From NCBI GenBank assembly GCA_017380275.1, contig JAFOEH010000115.1, positions 1 through 14,225 on the forward strand: a DNA stretch of 14,225 nucleotides. The letters run 5' to 3'. Under the pieces are notes generated by a model. The model made no database searches. It saw only the letters and a list, made by a program, of their open reading frames with translations, and was not told where the DNA came from. Made by a program: the position numbers and the translations under genes. This document shows positions 7,169-13,106 of this stretch, piece after piece; within the stretch, counting starts at the first letter, position 1, and each line of letters starts with the position of its first letter. Source of the DNA: Alistipes sp. (lineage in GTDB: Bacteria; Bacteroidota; Bacteroidia; Bacteroidales; Rikenellaceae).

Positions 7169-9574
7169 TTAATACATATTAAATCTGAGTCCAACGTAGA
7201 ACTTACGTCCCATCAGCGGGCCCCATACGCTCGACGAGTTAAATGCGGGCGAGAAGGGATCGGCTGCATTCAGGATAGGGTCCTTCTGGATGTAGTCTGC
7301 GATATTTTCGCAACCAACATACACCTCCCAGTTGCGAATCTTGCGGCTAACCTGCGCATAGAACATCGGGTATGCGGGCGAGAGCTCCGAGCGAGTGATG
7401 TCGCCATCGAGCGAAGGACGACGCATCGGGCCGTTGTACTGTGCCGTCACGTCGAATACCCAACGGCGATAAGGAGTAGCATACTGGATGTTGAGCAGCG
7501 TCTTGTAACGGCTGGTCAAAGGACGCTCCACCAGATGCTGCACTCCACTGCGCTCGATGCTAACCTTTGCGTTGGTGTAACGATAGGTTGCAAAGATATC
7601 CAAACCGCGTGCCGCCGTCCACTGGAAATCAACCTGATAGGTGTCGGTAAAGGCGCGGCCATCGGTGTTGTAGATCCATATCTCGTCATCGGGCGTGATG
7701 CCTGCGTGGCCAAGCTCCTGATCGGCCAAAACAGTGTTGTAGAGCTGCGTGCGGAAGTAATCAAAACTGATAGTAGCGTCGTCGTAGCCGCCCCACTTGA
7801 TGATCTGCGTCAGGCTCGCTCCTGCAGTCAAAGCCTTCTCGATGTCGTTGTCAAGGCCCCTATTCAGAATCATTCGACCTGTCGCGAGCATCCAGATGTT
7901 GTCGGTAAAGATGCTTGCACGACGGTAGCCCAAGCCTGCCGATCCGCGCAGGATGGTCGAGGGTGTGATGTCCCAGCGAATGTGCGAACGGGGAGTAATG
8001 ACGAAGCTCTCCTTGGGGGTATAGTAGGCTGCATTGTACGCACCAATTGTACCTCCATTGAACTCAAGGGGATCGGTGTTCGATGCGCCCATCCAGTCGC
8101 CACGAACGCCCAATACGAGCGAGAACTTCTCGGGGATGTTGTATGTGTACTCGGCATACACACCTGGCTCGAAGTAGCGCATTGCATTGCGAGTGTGTCC
8201 CTTCTTGTATCTGAAAGGTGCATCAGAGAACATTGCGTCAGGCTCCACGGGCAATCGGTTAAGTACGCTCTCGTCGCTATTCATCACCGATGCCGATGCA
8301 CCCATAATGAGCGACGAGCGAGGTGAGAAGTAGTGCGAGTATGCGAAGTTGAACCACCACGCGTGGTCGTGGCCGTCGTAGGTGTTAAGACCGAAGTAAG
8401 CATCCTCCTTGAAGTAGTTGTAATCAGCTATAAAGGCGATGTTTGAGCGATACTCCTCCTCAGTCTCGGCATCATAAATAGCTGCACCAACGGGCGTTCC
8501 GAACTTGAAGTAGGCATTTACGCCAGAGTTGTTCATAAGCGAGCCGTAGGTCGAGAGTGAACTCTCCATCTGCTCGCGCATCGACTTGCGATAGTCGTTC
8601 TCACCGCTCAAGCGATTCTCGTCAACATATTTCCATCCCCAACGGATCTGCGTGCCACCGAGTGACTGCCATAACCAACGGTTGGCGATGTTGATCTGCT
8701 GCGTCTCGGGAAGATCGCGGAAGCCATCGTGGTTGCGGTCGTGCGACTGCGTATCCATCGAACCGTGCGCCAAAATTACAGTCGAGAGGCGCTTGTCAGC
8801 TGTCAAAGGTATTGCAGTCGAGAGGTTGAACTCGGGGCGAAGCTCGCTGTCGAAATAGAGATTAAGGAACAATCGCTCCTCGTCCGTAGGCTTACGATAC
8901 TCCATATTGATCTGGCCCGTTATGGCCTCGTGGCCTGCAGTAACAGATGCCACACCCTTCGATACCTGAATCGAGTTGAGCCACATGCCGGGTGTGTAGT
9001 TCAGGCCATAGGGGGCACTCAGGCCGCGCATAACGGGGCGATTCTCGTCCAGGATCTGGGTGTACGTACCCGTCAGTCCGAGCATCTTGATCTGGCGCGC
9101 ACCAGAGATAGCATCGCTATAGCCGACCGTCACAGAAGCCGAATTCTCGAAACTCTCGGCCAGATTACAGCACGCCATCTTGCACAGACCAGCGAACGAG
9201 ATCGACTCGCTCTTGATCACGCCGTCGCGCTTGACGTAGTTACCTAAGTTACCCTCGACCACTACGGCCTCGATCTGCGTATCACTCTCGAGTTTGAAGT
9301 CGATGTTTGTCACGCCCTCGGCAACAGTGATTGTATCGTTCTTATAGCCAACGTAGGTTGCAACCAACTTGTCGTAACCCTTCACACGATAGAGATCATA
9401 ATCGCCCTCGACGGTGGTCGCTACGCCGATGTTCGTTCCGAGCCAATAGACCGAAGCACCGATCAAGGTCTCGTTCGTCGAGGCATCGCGTACCGTACCC
9501 TTAACATTCTGAGCCACAGCACCGAGGCTCAAAAGCGACATAATGCCGCAAAGTAAAATATTTCTGATTTTCAT
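7169..9574 (-). CDS. TonB-dependent receptor with CarboxypepD-reg-like N-terminus, putative metal (copper) type
   Basis: 801 residues. Signal peptide 1-21 (cleavage after AVA), then a carboxypeptidase-regulatory-like beta-sandwich (about 23-97; VKGTVRDASTNETLIGASV at its start), a plug (about 100-225) and a 22-strand outer membrane barrel ending in the aromatic FNMY. TonB-dependent receptors import scarce substrates across the outer membrane using the TonB-ExbBD energy system. The plug carries LCKMACCNLAESFE (130-143) with Cys131, Cys135 and Cys136, and GLSAPYGLNYTPG (184-196). An early barrel loop has DRNHDGFRD (279-287), laid out like a calcium-binding DxNxDG loop, and another loop has GHDH (401-404). 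The neighbours (His/Cys-rich secreted protein 65 bases upstream, HMA protein 23 bases downstream) point to copper or a similar metal rather than glycan; no SusD partner is present. There is no promoter-like box in the gap before it, so it is probably read from the PqqD-like gene onward. Confidence 0.92.
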   Translation of the reverse strand: MKIRNILLCGIMSLLSLGAVAQNVKGTVRDASTNETLIGASVYWLGTNIGVATTVEGDYDLYRVKGYDKLVATYVGYKNDTITVAEGVTNIDFKLESDTQIEAVVVEGNLGNYVKRDGVIKSESISFAGLCKMACCNLAESFENSASVTVGYSDAISGARQIKMLGLTGTYTQILDENRPVMRGLSAPYGLNYTPGMWLNSIQVSKGVASVTAGHEAITGQINMEYRKPTDEERLFLNLYFDSELRPEFNLSTAIPLTADKRLSTVILAHGSMDTQSHDRNHDGFRDLPETQQINIANRWLWQSLGGTQIRWGWKYVDENRLSGENDYRKSMREQMESSLSTYGSLMNNSGVNAYFKFGTPVGAAIYDAETEEEYRSNIAFIADYNYFKEDAYFGLNTYDGHDHAWWFNFAYSHYFSPRSSLIMGASASVMNSDESVLNRLPVEPDAMFSDAPFRYKKGHTRNAMRYFEPGVYAEYTYNIPEKFSLVLGVRGDWMGASNTDPLEFNGGTIGAYNAAYYTPKESFVITPRSHIRWDITPSTILRGSAGLGYRRASIFTDNIWMLATGRMILNRGLDNDIEKALTAGASLTQIIKWGGYDDATISFDYFRTQLYNTVLADQELGHAGITPDDEIWIYNTDGRAFTDTYQVDFQWTAARGLDIFATYRYTNAKVSIERSGVQHLVERPLTSRYKTLLNIQYATPYRRWVFDVTAQYNGPMRRPSLDGDITRSELSPAYPMFYAQVSRKIRNWEVYVGCENIADYIQKDPILNAADPFSPAFNSSSVWGPLMGRKFYVGLRFNMY

Positions 9575-9639
9575 TCTACGAATTAGTTAATATAATTAAA
9601 GCATCTGAGGCTCGCACCCGGCGGGCCCTTAACTTATAA

Positions 9640-10092
9640 TTATACCAACTGGGGTGGGGCGCGTAGCGCTCCCGCGTGAGCATACCCCGACGCAAGTGGG
9701 GGCAAGAGCAGAGGCTCGTATTGAGTGGTGATGGCGGGTGCAATCTCCGCCTGTGTAAAATCAAGCACGTCGGTCACCACGGCCATCAAAACGCTCTGAC
9801 GCTCCTGCTGATCGTCATCTGCACTACGGGGCTGGGTGTAAAGTGCTATCGAATTTGAGTGGTTGTGATTGCAACAGCGATGATCGGTAAGTTGCACCGC
9901 ATCGTGCGATTCGCCCTCACCGTGGTGGCAATCGTCGTCGCAAGCGTGAACGTGTGCAAAGTCGGTGTGTACGTCGGCCTTATGGTGGCGGCATTCGCAG
10001 GTCAGGGCCACAACATCGCCAGCCGCCAATACCGAAACGTATAGCAGCAGCATCGTCATAGCCGCAAACATTCTGAATACCTTGTTAGCCAT
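9640..10092 (-). CDS. Secreted His/Cys-rich putative metal-binding protein
   Basis: 150 residues from the ATG at 10092; an ATG 21 bases earlier would overlap the upstream gene and spoil the signal peptide. Residues 1-29 form a signal peptide or N-terminal membrane anchor. The next 47 residues (32-78) hold 11 His and 6 Cys: CEC at 32-34, HH 36-37, H42, H47, H49, C51, C55, HH 56-57, H63, H71, CC 73-74, H76 and H78, mixed with Asp and Glu. This is the look of a metal buffer or sensor-like sequestration segment. The C-terminal part is low complexity, rich in Ala, Pro and Leu, ending LRAPPQLV, with one more His (139). It lies 2 bases after the PqqD-like gene and before the TonB receptor. I cannot name a family with confidence; role in binding copper or zinc is inferred from composition and context. 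Confidence 0.75.
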   Translation of the reverse strand: MANKVFRMFAAMTMLLLYVSVLAAGDVVALTCECRHHKADVHTDFAHVHACDDDCHHGEGESHDAVQLTDHRCCNHNHSNSIALYTQPRSADDDQQERQSVLMAVVTDVLDFTQAEIAPAITTQYEPLLLPPLASGYAHAGALRAPPQLV

Positions 10093-10094
10093 AA

Positions 10095-10361
10095 TTACTC
10101 TACCAATCCGCACTCCTTCATCTTGGCCACCCAGCGCTCTGCATCCTGCAGGGCGGTAGCCTCGTCCACATCGAAATTGTCAGTCAAAGCCTTGGCTGCA
10201 TCCTCCACCGTGAACTCCTTCTCCTCGACGGCATTCCACAGCACTACGGCACTATCGTTAAGTGTGATGATCTGCGTGAAATCGGCACCCTGACGACCTT
10301 GCATAATCACAACATTCTCGCCTGCGATCTCGCGCAATTTACATCCCTGTTTAATCTTCAT
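10095..10361 (-). CDS. PqqD family small protein (RRE-like winged helix)
   Basis: 88 residues from the ATG at 10361. The frame is open further upstream, but that stretch runs through the promoter and into the divergent helicase gene, and the PqqD fold begins right at MKIKQGCKLREIAGENVV. The pattern of three N-terminal strands, the signature ITLNDSAVVLWNAV (32-45) and two helices through AKALTDNFDVDEATALQDAERWV is that of PqqD-like proteins (PF05402). PqqD itself binds the PqqA peptide and presents it to the radical SAM enzyme PqqE, and the same fold forms the recognition element of many peptide-modification systems. No radical SAM enzyme or obvious modified peptide is in the window, so this is an orphan copy as often found in Bacteroidetes. 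It is the first gene of the apparent metal operon and its stop lies 2 bases before the His/Cys-rich gene. Its role here is unknown. Confidence 0.85.
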   Translation of the reverse strand: MKIKQGCKLREIAGENVVIMQGRQGADFTQIITLNDSAVVLWNAVEEKEFTVEDAAKALTDNFDVDEATALQDAERWVAKMKECGLVE

Positions 10362-10388
10362 TTTTTTACGAACATTTTTTCTCTGGCA

Positions 10389-10417
10389 CAAATATACAAA
10401 AAAAATAACAAATACAA
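10389..10417 (-). promoter_or_regulatory. Putative promoter of the PqqD/metal operon
   Basis: On the minus strand TATATTTG (10396 down to 10389) matches the -7 consensus TAnnTTTG, and a TTG (10417 down to 10415) lies 18 bases upstream, close to the -33 position typical of Bacteroidetes promoters. The leader to the ATG at 10361 would be about 20-25 bases. Confidence 0.5.
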
Positions 10418-10427
10418 CATTTTTTCT

Positions 10428-10435
10428 TAATTTTG
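10428..10435 (+). promoter_or_regulatory. -7 box immediately before recQ; possible leaderless start
   Basis: TAATTTTG matches TAnnTTTG exactly and ends only 6 bases before the recQ ATG at 10442, so transcription would begin within about 0-4 bases of the start codon. No -33 TTG is evident. Divergent from the promoter of the PqqD-like gene, with 31 bases between the two -7 boxes. Confidence 0.45.
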
Positions 10436-10441
10436 CACCGT

Positions 10442-12364
10442 ATGAATAACCCGAAAAACATAACCGCCACAACGCTGCAGCAAACCCTCGAACGATATTG
10501 GGGTTATACCTCATTTCGTGAGGGTCAGATGGCTATAATCCAGTCTGTTATGGATTGCCGCGACACGCTTGCGCTGATGCCGACCGGAGGTGGCAAGTCG
10601 CTCACCTACCAGGTGCCCACGCTCGCGCGCGAGGGGTTGTGTATCGTAGTGACACCGCTCATTGCCCTTATGAAGGATCAGGTCGATCGCCTGCGCAGGA
10701 TGGGCGTCTCGGCTACGGCCATCCACTCGGGAATGTCATACACGCAGATCGACAATGCACTCGACAACTGTGTCTATGGCGACGTGAAATTCCTCTACGT
10801 CGCCCCTGAACGTCTGGCGACGGAAGCCTTCCGACTGCGCGTTCAGCGTATGAAAGTATCGCTATTGGCCGTTGATGAGGCACACTGCATCTCGCAGTGG
10901 GGCTACGACTTTCGTCCATCTTATCTGCGTATTGCCGAGCTGCGTCAGCACCTGAAGGATGTTCCCGTTCTGGCACTTACCGCCTCGGCCACTGAGATGG
11001 TTGCCAAGGATATTATGCATCACCTCGGCTTTCAGGAACCTAATATTCTGCGTAGTAGTTTTGCCCGTCCGAATCTCTCATACGCGGTGCGCCATACGGA
11101 CGATAAGCAGGAGCAGCTGCTGCGCGTTATAAACAACGTCGGCGGTTCGGGCATAGTCTATATGCGTTCGCGCGAGGGTTGTGAGCAACTATGCGAGACG
11201 CTTCGTAATCAGGGTATCTCGGCTTCGTACTATCACGCTGGCCTGCCGCACGCCGAGCGCTCGATGCGCCAGGAGGAGTGGACCTCGGGTAAGGTGCGTG
11301 TGATGGTTGCAACCAACGCCTTCGGTATGGGTATCGACAAGGCCGATGTGCGCTTTGTGGTTCACTTCACGATGTGCGACTCGCTCGAGAGCTACTATCA
11401 GGAGGCTGGCCGCGCAGGTCGTGACGGACAGCGCAGCTATGCTGTATTGCTCTCATCGTCGGATGATAGCAGTAAGATAACCAAACGCTTCGATGCAGAG
11501 TTTCCGCCACTCGATGAGGTGAAGTCTATCTATGAGAAGATATGCGACTTTGTACAGGTTGCCGTTGGCGACGGCCTCTATGCCTCGTTCATATTCAATA
11601 TCCACGAATTTTGTCGTCGCGAGCGAATCTACATTGGCAAGGTGCGTGCAGCAATCAATCTGCTCGAGCAGAACGATTATCTCACGCTCACCGAGGAGAT
11701 GGAGAATCCCGCCCGTATTCACTTCTGTATCAGCCGCGACGAGTTGTACCGCATCCGTGTCGGTCGCAACGAGTTGGATCATATCATACGCATCATACTG
11801 CGCCTATATAATGGTGTTTTCACCGAGTTCCGACCCATCGATGAGCGTTCGATAGCCTCGGCGAGCGGCTATACCATTGAGCGCGTGAAGGAGCTGCTAA
11901 AACGTATGTGGCAACTACGCATCATACGTTATATCCCCGCTAACTCTTCGCCGATGCTCTTCTTTAACGAGGAGCGTCTGCCGACCACGGATCTCTACAT
12001 CTCGCCCGAGACGTACGTTCATCGCAAGGAGCTGATGGCCGAACGATTCGAGAATATGCTCCACTATGCCGAGCAGCAGACCGAGTGTCGTAGTGTTGTT
12101 TTGCAGCGCTACTTCGGCGATACGGAGGCCTCGGCGTGTGGAACTTGCGACGTGTGTCTTGCAACCAAGCGACGCGAAAAAAGTGATGGTAAAGCCCTGT
12201 CGGAGAGTATTCTGCATCTTCTCTCGCGTGAGCCGATGAATGTCAAAGAACTTTGCCGCGAACTGAAACACTCGCCCGAGAAAGTGATTGCGGCGGTCGA
12301 TAAGTTGAAGGCCGATGGCAAAATTTCTGCTCAGATAAGCGGTAAACTGATAATTATTGAGTAA
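10442..12364 (+). CDS. recQ: RecQ-family ATP-dependent DNA helicase, HRDC-less
   Basis: 640 residues from the ATG at 10442; a TTG nine bases earlier is also in frame but lies inside the promoter-like box. Superfamily 2 motifs are complete: motif 0 around YWGYTSFREGQ (19-29), Walker A MPTGGGKS (46-53), DEAH (145-148) followed by CISQWGYDFRPSY, TASAT (180-184), VMVATNAFGMGIDKADVRFVVHF (287-309), and motif VI QEAGRAGRDG (320-329). RecQ helicases unwind DNA 3'-5' in recombination and fork repair. The zinc-type Cys set C549, C566, C569, C572 (CGTCDVC at the end) lies about 220 residues after motif VI, against about 50-60 in E. coli RecQ; the segment between contains winged-helix-like stretches (about 385-425 and 465-500). 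The C-terminus (585-640) looks like a small helix-turn-helix rather than HRDC. First of three plus-strand genes, 24 bases before the exonuclease gene. Confidence 0.95.
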   Translation: MNNPKNITATTLQQTLERYWGYTSFREGQMAIIQSVMDCRDTLALMPTGGGKSLTYQVPTLAREGLCIVVTPLIALMKDQVDRLRRMGVSATAIHSGMSYTQIDNALDNCVYGDVKFLYVAPERLATEAFRLRVQRMKVSLLAVDEAHCISQWGYDFRPSYLRIAELRQHLKDVPVLALTASATEMVAKDIMHHLGFQEPNILRSSFARPNLSYAVRHTDDKQEQLLRVINNVGGSGIVYMRSREGCEQLCETLRNQGISASYYHAGLPHAERSMRQEEWTSGKVRVMVATNAFGMGIDKADVRFVVHFTMCDSLESYYQEAGRAGRDGQRSYAVLLSSSDDSSKITKRFDAEFPPLDEVKSIYEKICDFVQVAVGDGLYASFIFNIHEFCRRERIYIGKVRAAINLLEQNDYLTLTEEMENPARIHFCISRDELYRIRVGRNELDHIIRIILRLYNGVFTEFRPIDERSIASASGYTIERVKELLKRMWQLRIIRYIPANSSPMLFFNEERLPTTDLYISPETYVHRKELMAERFENMLHYAEQQTECRSVVLQRYFGDTEASACGTCDVCLATKRREKSDGKALSESILHLLSREPMNVKELCRELKHSPEKVIAAVDKLKADGKISAQISGKLIIIE

Positions 12365-12388
12365 CTTTGGAGCTCAAAATTATTACCG

Positions 12389-13105
12389 ATGATTTTTCAA
12401 TCTACCATAACTAACGATCAGACGGCCGAACTCCCCTCGGCTCATTTCGACGGGCGCATCGTTGTCGTCGATCGTGAGGAGCAGATTGAAGCCGCCTGCC
12501 GCGATCTTGCGTCGCATCGCATCATCGGTTTCGATACCGAGACCCGCCCATCGTTCAAGGCTGGTGTTACGAATAAGGTGTCGCTCTTGCAGTTATCCAC
12601 TCCGACACATTGCTACCTCATTCGCTTGTGTCGCACGAAGTTGCATAGCCTGTTGCTGAAGATATTGAGTAGCCCCGATATCATAAAAATCGGTGCCGAT
12701 GTGGCGGGCGACATCCGCTCGTTGCACGCCCTGCGCCACTTCAAGGAGCGCGGATTTGTCGATCTGCAACAGATCGCATCATCGTGGGGTATCGAGGAGA
12801 AGAGCCTGCGCAAGATGTCGGCTATTGTGCTTGGCAAGCGTGTTTCGAAGGCGCAGCGGTTGAGTAACTGGGAGGCCTCGACGCTCACGCCACAGCAGCA
12901 GATGTACGCCGCTACGGATGCGTGGGTGTGCATCGAAATCTACAACAAGCTAATGTCGGTCGAACCGTTGCAGCCCATTCCGACCTACATCTCGGAGCAG
13001 GAGCGGGCACAGGCCGAGCGACTGCGCAAGGAGCAAAAGGAGCGCACAAAGCCACGCCGTCGTCATCGTGGCCATAAGAGAGAAAACAGTGAGAAAAAAG
13101 AATAA
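12389..13105 (+). CDS. DEDDy 3'-5' exonuclease (RNase D/WRN-exonuclease-like)
   Basis: 238 residues with one 3'-5' exonuclease domain (about 22-190; PF01612 type). The DEDDy metal ligands are in place: D49 and E51 in FDTET (48-52), D108 in VAGDIRSL (106-112), and Y173 with D177 in YAATDAW (173-179). Such enzymes remove nucleotides from 3' ends of DNA or RNA with two divalent metal ions; without the HRDC domains of RNase D and with this short size, the protein resembles the exonuclease domain of WRN and stand-alone relatives. The last 40 residues are highly charged (ERLRKEQKERTKPRRRHRGHKR region), likely a flexible nucleic-acid-binding tail. It follows the RecQ gene by 24 bases with no promoter or terminator between, and its stop is one base from the methyltransferase ATG. 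Substrate (DNA or RNA) is undecided. Confidence 0.93.
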   Translation: MIFQSTITNDQTAELPSAHFDGRIVVVDREEQIEAACRDLASHRIIGFDTETRPSFKAGVTNKVSLLQLSTPTHCYLIRLCRTKLHSLLLKILSSPDIIKIGADVAGDIRSLHALRHFKERGFVDLQQIASSWGIEEKSLRKMSAIVLGKRVSKAQRLSNWEASTLTPQQQMYAATDAWVCIEIYNKLMSVEPLQPIPTYISEQERAQAERLRKEQKERTKPRRRHRGHKRENSEKKE

Positions 13106-13106
13106 A

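Noticed and set aside
7535..8326. Plus-strand open frame inside the TonB receptor gene
   Set aside because: The receptor is intact on the minus strand across this whole stretch, and the antisense product has no domain or start signal.
9575..9639. Possible terminator or promoter between the His/Cys-rich gene and the TonB receptor
   Set aside because: Only a weak GC-rich hairpin is possible, with no T tract, and there is no TAnnTTTG match, so I assume read-through.
10093..10113. Earlier ATG for the His/Cys-rich protein
   Set aside because: It overlaps the PqqD-like gene and adds residues before an otherwise normal signal peptide; the ATG at 10092 fits better.
10362..10514. N-terminal extension of the PqqD-like gene to a further upstream ATG
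   Set aside because: The extension would cross the AT-rich promoter gap and overlap the divergent recQ start; the PqqD fold begins at the ATG at 10361.
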